A DNA stretch of 64,000 nucleotides from Aptenodytes patagonicus (GCF_965638725.1 NC_134950.1:164648853-164712852), one strand, 5' to 3'. Shown: positions 47,701-60,317, counted from the stretch's first letter. Notes: a model not told the origin generated them from the sequence alone. Numbers and translations: made by a program.

Positions 47701-50689
47701 AAGGAGCCCTATGCAGCAGGGTCAAATTCAATCTATTAAATATGTTGAACAGAAACCAAACAATCGACTTCATGCATGCTCAGGAAAGTGAGCCGCAAAG
47801 TGGAGAACAGAGAAAGATGGAGAACAAAAATGGAAGGATGAGAACAAGAAGTGGAATATAAAGCAGAGCAGAAAGGGACAGGCAGAAGAGGAACTGCAGA
47901 GAACACCATGGACACGGGTTAGCGTAGAAGAAAATAAAGAGAAAAATAGCTGCGATGAAGCATAGTAGATTCTGGCATACCGGATACCAGTAACAGCCAG
48001 ACAAGTTCTCGGGCATCCAGATTTCAAAATATATTGATTTTCAAGGAATTGTCTTTAAATCCTGGAAACATTTGAAAAAGGTTTGAGAGTCTCAAGTAAG
48101 AATATATGTATACACATTCATAAGAAATAATGTGGTTGATCTGAGAAATTACAATATTTATCCTGGTGTAATTCAGGCATTATTTATAGTAGGAAATTTA
48201 GTCCCCAAAAATGGGACTTCTGCAGGTTTTAGTGGCTGCAAAATACTTATAGATTGTATGTGTGAAAAATCTACATTAAATGCTCACAGTAAGATTAACA
48301 TATGGAGTCTGAAGAGAAAGAACAATAGTTACTTTCATAGATAAGTTTTTTTCTGTAATAAAATATATAAGTGCTTGGCAATATGACTAACAACAAACTT
48401 TAAAGGATTAGCAAAATTGCTGATTTTAATAAAGATTTAAAAACCACCAGCAACTCACATAATTCTCCCCATGCGCCGCTTTTTTGGACACGCTTTTTCA
48501 CTTAAATTTAAAGTATTAAAAAAATCTCTACACATTGCGTGTGAAATTGCAGCACAAAAGGTAGCTGGTGACATATTATTTTGCTTATGGCAACTACAAT
48601 CGATACAGCCAAGGCTCAAAGCAAAGTTTTATGGCTTTTTTATAAACTTAGGAATGTACTCTGGGAATTTATCATGGAAAAATTTACTCAACCTGTATTT
48701 AAGGAATAACTAGGGCAAGTCCTGTGATGGGGTGTAGTCCAAAATGCACGTGCTACTTCTGCTGAGTTACAGGTATGGCTTGGTAATGAAGAGCGCTTGG
48801 GTGGTATTAGGGAGAGGCAAAATGGGGCTGGTATGTTTGAGATCCTCTTCTGCTGCCCCCCCGAGGGTGCATGAAACCTCTAAGTACTTAGGGTGATATT
48901 CCCAAAAGTATTTTGGTACCCATTTGTCTGTGAAATTAGTAATTTAGATGCTTACATGCTTCTGAAAAGACAGTTGTTAGTAGTCGAGTTGACAGGATTT
49001 AATGTGGAAGAAACTCTCGTTAAAAGTATCTGCAATGTTGCTTGTTCATATGATGGCTGCATTTGTCCCCGAAAGATGAAAAAAAGAAGAATAAAACCAT
49101 GATGCCTTACTGTCTGAAATAATTGGCGATTCCTTTATTTTATAGCAGGATCTTATTAACACTTGATTTTATGGGGAGTCAAGCTCCTGAAGTCTAGCAG
49201 CTGTAGGAGGATTTTGGCTTTGTTTTTTTTTAAAACGTGTCTCTAATCCTCAGAGCTGAAATGAAAAGTTTAAAAATATGACTGGAGGATCAAAGGTCAT
49301 ATTTGGGATATTAGAGGATCAAAGGAGAAAAATAAGACTATCCCCACATTGTGGTATTATTAAAGTTATAAATAAGCTTAAGGCAATATCATGGGTGGGG
49401 GGGAAGGCTGATGAACCGGGTTTTTTTAGGTTGAGGAGTTCGGTCATACTGCCTTTATGTTACTTCCTGAAACTTACTGTACATTATCCACCATTATTCA
49501 TATAAATAATCTACAAGAAGAAAAGGAATGAATTTAGATTTAAAATACTAAATGTGGAAAATAAATGATAATATTGTAGGAAACAATTCTGCACAAATAA
49601 GGGAATTGCTTATATATATGGTAGATTTTACTCCACCTCAAATGTTTGTTAATTTAATGAAGAACAGCCAGGAGATCTGCTTACTTACAATACCTAGTGC
49701 TAAAATCCTTCTAAAGGAATGCTACCTTTTTTTTTCCTTATTTTTTAAATATTCATTTCATACTAGCAATGAAAAATGTCGTGACAGTTTTTTGACAGAC
49801 ATGTTTATTAGTAATTTTCCCACTTCTTGATTCCAGGGGTCAGTCATTCCCACATGCCTTGGCAGCAGCACTTCGTTGGCAGAAAAGTTTACATAAATCT
49901 TGGGGGAAAGCGGGTGTTACAGAACTGCTCCTCTTTTGGGGGGACTCCCAGGCTGCCCCAAGCACCGTTTACTGTCTGGGGGAATTCTGCTTCCTCTGTC
50001 CACGTGCCGTTAACATGCCTTTCTGATCCAGTGACAAGGTTGTTAACCCCTGCGGTCTCATTTCTGGGTCTGTTTCCTTCCATGACATCCTGTAGGAACC
50101 TATAGGGCAGTTATATATAATATTAAAGAAGAGGGTTCATATTTGTATTTGATTCTGTATGGGCTTAGAGAAGTGGCTACAGACTTTACACCTCACCTAG
50201 CTTTGCATCTGTTAAATCCCGAGACTTCCATAAGGAGGGAAATAAATTGGAATTCTTGTATTTCTTGTAGATAGCCATCGCAATCCTGTATTTTTTCAGA
50301 AGATGAGAAGATTTTCGTGGAAAACACTTCCTCTTCTCCCCTGAATGCTTATAAATTATTGTTTTATAGAATCCCATAAGGTTTGTTAGAGGTGATTATG
50401 GTGTAGACTCTGTGAATACATACGTGCACAGCTTTGAACCCAGTGAACATTTGTGTTAAAATGATGTGATCAAAGGTCTGTGGCTGTAGCGGGCTTGGTC
50501 TGATTGTCAAGTTCAGACAGTGTAAAATGGTGCAGAGATTGTCAGGGGAAGAAGAGTCACTTCTAAAACAGAAACACTTGATTTTGATCCAGCCCGTGTG
50601 CTTGTTTCTATGCGTATGAAAACCACTTGCTGTTTTCAGGCAAAAACATCTCTCTCTCCTTGCTCTCCAAAAATCTCAGCCCTGAAAGC
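41716..50689. other. intergenic DNA upstream of PRKAG2
   Basis: A/T-rich, with no exon, RNA gene or well-defined repeat recognised. The longest open frames (131 codons from 44640, 124 from 46155, 122 from 46560) have no family similarity I can recognise, no convincing splice context and unremarkable composition. A short direct repeat GAGGATCAAAGG occurs at 49285 and 49314. Distal PRKAG2 enhancers may lie here but cannot be identified from sequence. Confidence 0.6.
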
Positions 50690-51870
50690 CCGCCTGGCAG
50701 CAGGGGTGGCCTTGGCATGGTTTTGCTCCGTAGCTGCAACGCAGCGCGCTCCCAAACGCCACCAACCGCCGCAGCCACAGGTGAAGTGGATTCTGAAAGC
50801 TTTTCATTTTCTGATACTCTGTAACGCCAAAATCGTTTGCCTGCGGGGTGTGATCTGCCTCTTTTTGCTCGGCGGAATTTGCAGTCGCGTCTGAAGGCTT
50901 TTTGGAGGGAGGGAACAGAAAAACCTGTGTTCAAGAGTGGATTGGGGCCCTCCTGGGCTTTGAACAAACTCCCTGGCAGCAAGAGGGAGGGCAGCCCTGT
51001 GGTTTTGCTTAGCGGGAGCGAGTCTGGCAGGGGCGCCGGTCCGGTCCCCGTGCCCAGCGCCATCCCTTGGGCCGCGGGGCCATTGCAGCAGCCGGGATGG
51101 GCTGTGCAAAGCCGGCTTGCGCAAGGGTGCTGCTGGCCCGGGAGCGCTGCGGGGACGGAGGGGTGGGAAGGGGCTGCCTCCGGGGGAAATAATCCTCCTT
51201 TAGGGCACGACCGGGAGAAGTCCTGGGGGGAGGGAGGTGAGGAATCAGCCTGTGAGATCGGGAGGGAAAGGAACCGCGCCGCCTTTGTGCGTTTTTGGCA
51301 GGGTGAAACGCAGCCTTTTCGCCCACCGCCGTGCTCCAGCAGCCCGGGGGATGCGGGCACAGCCCCAGCTCCTCTCCCCGCCGAAGGGGCCGGCAGGGCG
51401 GCCCGGGGCAAGCGGGAGCCGGGGGAGGCGGCCGGGCTGCGGCGCGCCCCGCACACGCGGAGGGCTGCGGAGCTCGCCGCGGGGGAAAGTTGTGTTGTGC
51501 TCGCTTTGCACTTCCTGGCGAGCCGGCCGGGGCTTTCGGCAGCGCCCGGGCACCTCCTCCCACCCCGGCCGGGCTCCCCGCGGGGCTCCGCCGGGCAGCG
51601 CTCGCCCGCCGAGCTCCCGCGGGGCGCGGAGCGGGCCCGCCGCGGGGCGTCCGCGCTGGCTCCGCGGCCCGGCCCGGCCCCCCGCGGCCGCCGGTCTGCC
51701 AGGAGCCTCGCCCGAGCGCCTTCCCCTTTTCGGGTGTTTGTGGCGTTTGGGTGTTTTATGGGTTGTTTTTTTTTTCCCTCTCTCGGGGAGAGTGCGGCCG
51801 GGCTGGGCGAGGGGAAGGAAACTTTCTCACCCCCCCAGGATGCTCCGGATATTTTTGAAAGGGCGGAAGA

Positions 51871-52071
51871 GTGAGAAAGCAAGCAGCGTTTGTAAGGGCA
51901 TCTCATGCTCTTGAGAAGGTCGCCCCTGACACCTCGCTGCTGGAATTAAAGGCCGGAGCTGGAAAAACTCCTCCCCTTCCCTCTGCTTCTCCCATCCTCC
52001 CCCCTCCCCCTCCCCCCCCCCCCCCATCTCCTAAGGCCATTAAAAAAAAAAAAAAAAAAAAAAGAAAATAA
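51871..52071 (+). other. possible upstream ORF in the PRKAG2 leader, with poly-C and poly-A
   Basis: An ATG frame of 66 codons ends 99 bases before the PRKAG2 start. It reads through a pyrimidine-rich block, a 14-base C run (52012-52025) and a 22-base A run (52042-52063), so it would encode a Pro run then a Lys run. Such poly-Lys codons can stall ribosomes, but the mRNA start is unknown and the frame may not be transcribed at all. A shorter uORF of 14 codons begins at 51906. Confidence 0.3.
52012..52063 (+). repeat. C14 and A22 homopolymer runs upstream of the PRKAG2 start
   Basis: C runs at 52012-52025 and A at 52042-52063, separated by ATCTCCTAAGGCCATT. They lie 108-159 bases before the start codon, probably in the 5' UTR or core promoter. 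The reverse strand has a G14 run. Length polymorphism and sequencing error are both likely. Confidence 0.85.
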
Positions 52072-52170
52072 GGAGCCTGGAGTAACTGCGGCCGGTGGGA
52101 CGGTGGGGAGAGGTGGAAGAGGAGCCTCCCTCTCCAGATCTATCGCCCAGCACCACGCCTGGGTGAAGGG

Positions 52171-52269
52171 ATGGGAAGCACTGCCATGGACAAGAAGAAA
52201 GATGCCTCCAGCAGCAGCAGCAGGAAAGGCTCCAGCCAGAAGAAACTCATGTTGCGAGTGCACATCCCC
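52171..52269 (+). CDS. PRKAG2: PRKAG2 first coding exon (partial CDS, residues 1-33)
   Basis: Encodes the N-terminus of the long isoform of AMPK gamma-2, the regulatory subunit that binds AMP, ADP and ATP through four CBS repeats. Those repeats are encoded by exons beyond the right edge. The 33 residues begin MGSTAMDKKKDA and end QKKLMLRVHIP; the human long isoform starts MGSAVMDTKKKK and its first exon ends RVHIP. A Ser run encoded by repeated AGC occupies residues 13-17. The segment is basic and likely disordered. The exon ends in phase 0 at CCC|GTAAGT, donor from 52270. The first ATG has G at -3 and G at +4; Met6 sits in GCCATGG, an even stronger context, and both Met are conserved in human, so leaky initiation is possible. 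Divergent placement beside GALNT11 agrees with human 7q36.1. Confidence 0.92.
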
Positions 52270-53259
52270 GTAAGTGGCTCCTTGCTCTTCCTCCCCTTCG
52301 GCAGCTGGCGTGGATTGGGCGCTGGGGCATGTTTTTCTCTGACATGTAGCGCAGCGAAAGGCAGGGAGAGGTGCTTCCTGCCGCTGGGGTCTGGAGTTTG
52401 GGGGATGCTGGGCTGGGGGGCGCAGCCCGTGCAACAGGCAAGTCCTCCACATCTGGGGTGGGCTGGAGCATGGGGGGCTCCCCTGGTCTCTGCCCCCCGT
52501 GCAGTGCTGGGAGCTCAGGGTGCAGTGTCCGTGGCGCAGAGGAGTGAGGGTAACTCCGGTTGCACCACTGCTCCCCTGCCCTGGTTGTTCAGTATGTCTC
52601 GCCGAGTTCACATGCAGACTTGCAGTACGGTTTAGCGAAAGGTCTGTTCACCCCCAAATGCTGGTCTCAGCATCCCCAGGTTTGGCTCTGGGAACTGTCC
52701 GTGCCTCGTGGCTGAATCAGGGTGTTTAATCTGACTCTTCCCTCTCTCAAGTCTAATCCACATCTGAATTTCCCAGGGCTGGGGAAGCCAGAGCTCGCTC
52801 AGATTTGGACACAAGCAGTCTGTTTATTGCCGAAAGAGCAGGGACAGTTGTATTGCCATGGTGGAGCAGACTAGTGAGCCATGCAGTCTGTTCACTGACT
52901 CTGCTTTGTTTTGTATATTCACACTATAAAGAAACATGCAAGAAACTATAGTATATAGATACAGAACAACCTCAGACCAAAAGTTTCTCTCTATTCCTAG
53001 TGAGTACTAAAAGGCTAGCTGTCTCTGTCTTCAGAGTTTACATGCTTTTCAAAACTTTGATTATTGTTTTTACTATTAGGATGTTCTTGTTATCTATGCA
53101 ACTAGTTTTTTATTCTCAGTCACAATGTGCTTTTGGTTTCAGTGCTTCTGGCGAGAAATGGCAAAGTCCCTGTGTCTTTTTCTGTGCAATCTGTTTGTTT
53201 TTTTTTTTTTAAATCTCATTATATAAAAGTGGGAAACAGTCCTACACATGTCTCTGCCA

Positions 53260-53273
53260 GGCCACCAGGGAGC
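53260..53273 (+). promoter_or_regulatory. CTCF-like motif in PRKAG2 intron 1
   Basis: GGCCACCAGGGAGC matches the CTCF core GGCCACCAGGGGGC at 13 of 14 positions. It reads on the plus strand about 1 kb after exon 1. The other CTCF-like site (25749) reads on the minus strand, so the two are divergent, not the convergent pair typical of loop anchors. Confidence 0.45.
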
Positions 53274-53899
53274 AAAAAGGTATTTCTGCTGCTAAGTTTT
53301 TCCTTTGTTTTAGGGAAGAAGAAGAAGTCAAAGCAAATTTATTAGGTGTCTTGAGTCTGTGGAATAAAATGGAGGATAAATTCATGGCTCTTCTGCAGAT
53401 TTCATTTTTCTCTGGAGAAGAATGCAAGCCCATGAGCCTAAGCCAAACTTCTGGTGTTCTGAGCGCATTCAGTAGTAGGAGAAAAGGGTCTGTTTCTGCT
53501 AACATGGGTGTTGCCTATGCATTTGTGACTGGAGTTTTTAGGCAATAATCTTTGCCATGTTACCAGTAGTACTTCACAATAGGGATGTAAAATACCAAGA
53601 AAATAAAATGTACCACACCAAAGCACCACTCACCCTGTGCACCTTATTCCTTTCCGCCCTGCCTGCTGCATTGTCTCTGCCATCTCTTTCCATAGTCCCC
53701 CCACCTCTGACTCAATCTAGCCAGGGACTTGTGTGCAGCTGGATCTCCACCTCTGCTCCAAGAAGCTGCATTTTCTGCCAGCTGAAGAGCCATAGGTAGT
53801 TTGGGAGATGCTGTGGTTGCTGCAGGATTTCACAGGATCCATCTGGTGCTCTTGAAATACTTTCCGACCACCAGATAACTCTGACTACACCAGTACTTA

Positions 53900-53975
53900 T
53901 AGCAATTTTCCCCATTTTATGGTTGTGAAGCTAAGGTGGAAAAAGTGCCCAAGTAACTTGTTCGCACTTAAGCAT
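53900..53975 (+). mobile_element. possible MIR-like SINE relic
   Basis: TTTTCCCCATTTTATGGTTG, TGAAGCTAAGGTGGAAAAAG and GCCCAAGTAACTTG follow the MIR order CCCCATTTTACAGATG...AACTGAGGC...AAGTAACTTGCCC. Short and diverged. Confidence 0.45.
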
Positions 53976-55960
53976 TATTGACGGAGGAAGGCTAATGTTT
54001 TTTTCCTAATTGCCTCCCTAAGCCCATAGACGACCTTTCTTCATGAGTGTTGCCTTAGGTCTGTCTTGGAGGGAACACCATTAGTAGCGGGCCATAATTT
54101 TTCATGTTCATTAATCTCTTGGCTTCTCTGCTATGCAGTTTGTCACCTAGGTAGTGGTAGTTATTCAGATACAAGCCTGTAAATGCCTGATATTCCACTG
54201 AAGTCAACATGAGTTTTATTGTTCACCCAGTTGGAAGCAATTCAAGATTTGGTAATGAGATAACACCTTCCATCCCGCCTCTCCATCCCCAAAACATGAT
54301 CCTTCTGTTCCATTCTGCATCATTCTAGCATTCCTGAAATGGACTATTGGGTTCAGAATCTTTCAGGTTGTACTCACATTTTTGGTGGTTTTCTGTTATC
54401 TGGCAGAGTTTAAATATGACTGTGCTATAAGAAAGAACATTTTTCTCATTCTCCTCATTTAACAGTGGAATCTGCATTTGAAAAGATCCATTTAGACTGT
54501 TTTTTTTTCTCTTTCATAACGTTTTCTTGGCTGTTGTTTTGAAGCATCATTCCTATTATTTCAGTGGCGCCTGTCAGTGTAGCTGTAGTTGTCAAGGGAG
54601 CTTTCACCAGACAGTAATTTCTATTTTGTTCATCCTCTTCTTTGTTTTGCTGTGAGATCATGTTTATTGCTGAGACATGTAATTCTTGCTCATTGAGATC
54701 TTCAAATTAGGAACAAGAAAAGGACTAACAAGGTCTGAGTAGGAGGGGAGAGAGGAGTCAATTCTAAAAGAGAAAGCAGTGGGACAGAAAGGTACTGTTG
54801 TGATGCAGGCTATCCTAAAACATATTTATTAGTCACGTAGAAATGCTGACTGAAAAAATAAGGACAAATATTGTGCAAAAAAAAGGCAAATAATGCAAAA
54901 TACGCTACAATTAGGCTAGAGGATTATGGAATAATAGGCATGTCTGAAAAGAAAGTTGTATGCTTTTCTTCCCTCTCCCACATATTTTTATTTTTTGGGT
55001 TTGCCTGTGACAGTGGGGAAAAATGGATCAATTTAAGAAAGCTGGTTTTGTGTCTTGCAACACTTCAGGGCATTTCTCAGGTACATCTTTCTCAAGCAAG
55101 AACAAGACATGATACAAAAAGTCTGGAAACACTCTATTTTCACCTTCTTTCTGTGCTCAGTCTCCTTCGGCACAAGTGGGTGGTGCCCAACCCTTGCTTC
55201 TGGGAATAGTGGTAGACCACTAAGTTCCTGCCAGTTGGGTTTCCTAGCTGCTCTCAACTTGTTCAGTAGCCAAGAGTAAAGCGGGGGCCACTGTATTCTG
55301 TTAGCATGGCAAGGAAGTATTTGCTAAATTGCTGGACTGATTGAACAACTTTTGTTTTGTTTGTTTGTTGTTTTCTTTGCAAATACACAGCTGACTAACA
55401 AACTAGTAATTTAGATGGGCCATAATATAATTGCAGGAGCCTTTGAAAAGTAGAGGTCATATCAACCTCCGTCTTTCCCAGCAACACGTTCTGAAGTCTT
55501 GAAATTAGAGATGCCTAAATGGAAATTTCTGGTCCAAATATCTTTGAAAGCTGCTACAGATTTGAACAGAAACCTTTGCTCTCTAGATGCATCACATCTG
55601 TAATATGAAGACATTAGCGTTATAAAGTTCCTTTTTAAGCCACTAGAAGTTAATGCTTGCACATTGCTTTGAACGTTTTAAAAACTATTCTAAGACAGGA
55701 CGCAATTGTCTGCTGAGTAGGAGCTCACAGCAGTGAGATCAGTATGTTCTTTTTTCATCTTGCAAAATTGAAAAATTGATCTGTTCTAATGTTAATGTTA
55801 CCATTGTAATCCTGTGTCGCTGCAAAAAAAAGGAGAGATTCTGCTCTTGCTTACTTTGAATTTCATCTGGGATAATTCAGTCAGTGCCAGCAAAGTTATG
55901 TTGTATTTACACTAGCGCAGCTGAGGGCAGAACCTGTCTCAAGAGCTTCCCCATGGCAAG

Positions 55961-56009
55961 TGCCAAGCACCTGCTGCTCCCAGCAGGTGGAAATTGTAGA
56001 ACCTTGGCA
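55961..56009. repeat. nested inverted repeat (potential hairpin)
   Basis: CACCTGCTG (55968-55976) and CAGCAGGTG (55981-55989) are perfect 9-bp arms around a CTCC loop. Immediately outside, TGCCAAG (55961-55967) pairs with CTTGGCA (56003-56009) after a 13-base bulge on the right. The structure is possible in RNA or DNA; no known small RNA was recognised. Confidence 0.55.
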
Positions 56010-59000
56010 CTTCCGTGGATTTTTCCCAAGTACATCACAAGGTGACTTTTTATTCAAAAGAACAAAGAGATTTTTTCATAATAAGGACAAAAATGACATC
56101 TGCAAATGAATATAAAAACATCTCTCAGTTCAGCGAAGTGGCTGTTGCCTCTGGTACTTCAGCCCTGACAGCACAGTTGATGCACTAGAAGGATGCTCTT
56201 GGAGATCATGATCCTTTATTTTCAACGTCACACAAACAAACATCTCTGCACACTTTCTCCCATTTCTTTGTCAACCTCTACAATTTTGAACAGACTCCTC
56301 AATGTGCAAATTTATTGCTGTTTCCAGGCCTGTTGTTACATCGGGATGCCAGGCTGAAACATCAGATGGCTTAAATATTTCTAACCCAATAGATGACAAT
56401 GATGTTCTGACAGCTAGTGTTGGCTCGGGCTCTGCCCCTCTATCTTGCTTTCCACACTTGCAAAGTCATTAATGGCTGCATGCCTAATAAATCACTGTGA
56501 AATTATTTTGTTCTGTCACAGTTTTTGCGGGGTGCTTCTTGTCTCCTGGTAATTGCTGGGTGGGCTGATGAGAACAGCACTTCAGTCTAGGGATCACTTT
56601 AGGAAGCTGCAGATGAGGAATAAGCTGGTCAGTTCTTTCAAAGGAGATGAGGGAATCAGCTTCCAATGTGATCTAGGGATGAAAAAAATGTTTGTTTTCT
56701 CGGGAAAATGAGGTGGGGGAGAGGGAGACAGAGGAGAGAGAAATGTTTCCCTAAAATTAAGTCTGCAACTGTCGTCCCCCTTGCTCTCATAAGGCAGACT
56801 CTGAGTCGTCCTGAGCCTCTGTGGCCTTGAAGTTTAAATTGGGATTCCTCCCTAAAGGGCTGATATATTAAGGATCTGAAAGGGAAAGAGGTATTTGCTC
56901 AGGAGTGTTGAGATTGCACTTTGGATCTGTCTGAAAGAAAAAAGAAAGGATTCATGTTTGCAGTCATAATAGCTGCCACTGTAATTAAGGAAGCTCTTAG
57001 TCTTTTTTGGTTTTAAAGCGTAACACAAACTGATCATCATCTTATCGAAAAGTACTGCTTCTTTAAAACATCACTTTTTCTGGTAGGAGATTCTGCTCCT
57101 AAATGGTCCCATCCAACCTCCTTTATTTATACCTGTGAGCCTGTAAGGACTGTGGGCTCAGAGGAATGTGAATTTCCTTGGAAGAATAAGTCATGAATGT
57201 GGAAGGAACCTCACAGAAATGTGGATGGTGAGACTTTTGGCCTCAGGGAAGGTTACTCACACTGTGCTTGTATTGGGAATTACTGAAACAGAAGAAAATG
57301 TCATGCTCCTTGAGGGATCAGGAGTGAAGTGGAAAGTAGTGATCTCCACCTGGGAGGTTCCAGTGACTGTTCACAGACCTGCAAGGTTCAACTTATGCCC
57401 AATTTCACCTGGGCACCACACTGTATTCAAGGGAGCTGCTCAGATGTGACCAAATTATGGACATTCATGTTGAGTGAAGTACTACATATAATTCTTATCC
57501 CTTTGAAGAAGAGCTGAATTTATATCAAAAGGCATCTTATGCATAGGGAATAATGAAAAAGCAGGGCTGGTTACAAGAGAAATGAAGCATCAAGGAAGAC
57601 ATCACTAGCAGACAGGAGATGTCACAGAATATGTCTGTCTGGCATAGAAATAGCCCCTTTGTGGGCTACGTTACCCTAGACTGATCATCAGGCTTTGACA
57701 ATTAGCCTGCTTTCAGGGCCTGATTTGGTTGCAGAGGACTGCTGTCTCAATTTTCTACTGTTTGCACTGTAGACACACTGGAGAAAGTGTTATGGTCTAA
57801 CAAATAGGGAGAGTTATGCATGTCTTCAAAGACAAAAAGAAAAAGCAGCTTGAATGGAGTATGTTTTTTCTTCTGGAAAGGAGAAAAAAATCATCATTAT
57901 GTATACACATGAATATAAGATGCCGTCAATAAATATAAAATATTATTGGTGGTTTGGTGATATAGTGCTATGCTACTACTGAACTATTTTTAGTACTAGC
58001 AGTGAGTTGACAGTGATGTATATGACAGTTTCTGCTGCAGAATGATTTTTGTGTTTATTCTTTAGGTAGTTGTAGAAACTGGAATAGAATGCTTCAGTTT
58101 AGTGTTTGCTTCTGTAATACTGTCTCTCTTAAATTGCTTGCATATAACTACATATGAAATCTTTAAAGCATGAAAGCATTATTTACATGGTAGAGAACCA
58201 AAACATGACATGGTACTTCAGTTTTTGACATTGAGGATTCATAGAATGGTGTGTAGCGTCCTTTAAATTTTCATGTAATTTAGCATGACAGTAGATTACA
58301 TTATGTAAGCGTGACTTAGTGGGATGCACAGCAAATGCATTGCAGTATGTGTTTCATGGTTGTCATTTATATCAGACACCGTGATTGTTCAGACCTTATG
58401 GTCATTATTGCAAAGGGTGCCTGTGACCTTCTGCTCCAAAACGGGACCTATGTCATAGGCTGAAGACTTAATCTATTTTTGCAATCAGTCAGGGTGATAG
58501 AGCTATATGCCTTTTTTAAGGTGCTGGAGAACACATTCATAGATCTGGAGTTTCATTAGGAGGAAGTGTGTGCATTATAAGTATTATCTGCCATGTTATG
58601 AAGCCTTTATCATCATTCATTCACAACAGGCATTGTGCAATTTTCAGTCATCTTTTCACGTCGGTAATGTTGCTGGAACAATGAAAATAAGAAAATACTC
58701 TGCCTCTGCAAGCTGAAGAAAAAAATGCTATCTATCTGAGTCGTCACAGTGCTGGCTTACAGCACTAGAAAACACAGGATTTTCCTGCTGGGTTGTAGAC
58801 TTACTAGTGGTATTTTACGAATGACTGAAGTTCAGATCTGGCTTGTGGAAGCTACGTGCCTGTTGATTGCTTTAGAAAAGTTTGGAAACACGTTTTCCAT
58901 GGAATTAGAGAAGTCAGTACTTGGTGAGCTAGATCAGGGGTAAAATTTGAATCCAAGCATGAAGAAACATTTCAATGAAGACAAGCTCTCCATAGAAAAG

Positions 59001-59336
59001 GTATAGTTGTAAGAATGTGATGGACTAAACAGGTGCCATTAGCATTGCCTGTAGCCTGTCTAGTGGAAGAAATGGATTGTTACCTGCATGCCGCTTATTT
59101 TGAATGGAGTCTACATGGAAATTGGGAAAGACACCTGGAATTATGCACAGAATCCTGAAGTGTATTACGATGACTCTATTTTTGCTACCTAGCCATAATC
59201 TTTGACAAGTTTCCACAGATTCAGGACTGTTCTATGCCTTTAAATAGTTGCGCGTTTAATATGTTTGCTAAGCCTGTGTTGTCTTGCTTTTGGTGATGTG
59301 GCCTTTAAAAGGTGTAACTGCTAACAAGTGTTTTTG

Positions 59337-59535
59337 CAGAATCATGGAATAGTTGAGGTTGAAAGAGACCTCTGGAGATAGTCTAGTCCAATCCTCCTGC
59401 TGACCCTGCGGTCAGCTAGAGCAGGTTGCTCGGGACTGTGTCCCATCAGATTTTGAATATCTCCAAGGATGGAGACTGCACAACTTCATTGCTCTGAAGG
59501 AATGCATTTGGGCAAGTGAAAGCTCCTTGAGACTA
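59337..59535 (-). mobile_element. CR1 LINE 3'-terminal fragment
   Basis: Begins CAGAATCATGGAATAGTTGA, GGTTGAAAGAGACCTCTGGA, GATAGTCTAGTCCAATCCTC, the reverse complement of a CR1 3' UTR and tail. It continues through a CAGCTAGAGCAGGTTGCTC piece and ATCTCCAAGGATGGAGACTG. More diverged than the 40-kb copy, 5'-truncated; the right edge is approximate. Confidence 0.85.
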
Positions 59536-60317
59536 AATATTGTTCAGCCACTACACAGGCACATTGAATTTAACTCCACAGTTGGTTGGATCTTGTCTCA
59601 AAAGCATAGTGTCCATCTGGGGAGTGAAATTGGATTTGGCTGTGTAGTGTAGAGACTTCTGGGAAAAGCATGCTCTGAGATGGGAGTTGAAACTGGAGGC
59701 TCAATAGTCCCAGCAAGGCTTGTGGAAGAACGAGACAGTAAGGAAGAGAGAAAAAAAGGTGCTTAGTCAGTGTTATCACAATATGTATGGGAGTTTGCCA
59801 GCTTCTCAGTAGAGCATTGCATCTTCTGGAATGTGGTTTTCATCATGCCTTGTCATTCCTTTTGCATAAATTAATTAGAGGGGGATTTGCTGTTATTGAG
59901 TATTAATTGTGGCTTCTGTGTTGGAAGTGTGATCTAAACCAAGAGGCATGAGGAAAGACAGTTCAGGGATAAGAGCACTAAATCATCACCTAGCTGTCTG
60001 AATCTGCTGTATTGCCTGAGGTTGGGCAGAGGAGAGTCCTTGATGTAAGCTTTGCATTGCTAAATGGCTGAAGCTTGAGGTTCAGAAAGAATAAACTTTT
60101 AAAGTATCAGTGTGCCACACTGAAACACTGAAACATCCTATGGGATGTTCTTTCCATCCATGACTGAATGCTGTTGAGCTAGATGTCTATGCATGCATAA
60201 GGATACATATGTTAGTAAAAACAAACTGTCTGAAGAATTTAAAGCCTTGATAGGTATTATAAACTGGAGGCAGGTGAGAGGAAACGACGTTGTCCCTGCA
60301 GTACTGATATTCAAGTA

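Larger units (their letters stand above)
50690..52600. promoter_or_regulatory. CpG-island promoter of PRKAG2
   Basis: GC and CpG content rises from about 50690, peaks at 51330-51720 with many GGGGCGG and CCGCGGGGC-type blocks, and falls after exon 1. No TATA box is evident. The island ends around the first PRKAG2 coding exon at 52171-52269, as expected for its promoter. The long open frames in both strands here are a by-product of few A/T-rich stop codons. The transcription start cannot be placed from sequence. Confidence 0.85.

Noticed and set aside
50608..51906. 432-codon minus-strand open frame, with 345- and 225-codon plus-strand frames overlapping it
   Set aside because: All lie in the PRKAG2 CpG island, where A/T-rich stop codons are rare in every frame. 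The translations are low-complexity Ala/Pro/Arg/Gly with no domain, and several frames are open at once.
58238..58275. CR1-tail-like string ATTCATAGAATGGT
   Set aside because: The following bases do not continue into the CR1 3' UTR convincingly, so it is too short to separate from chance.
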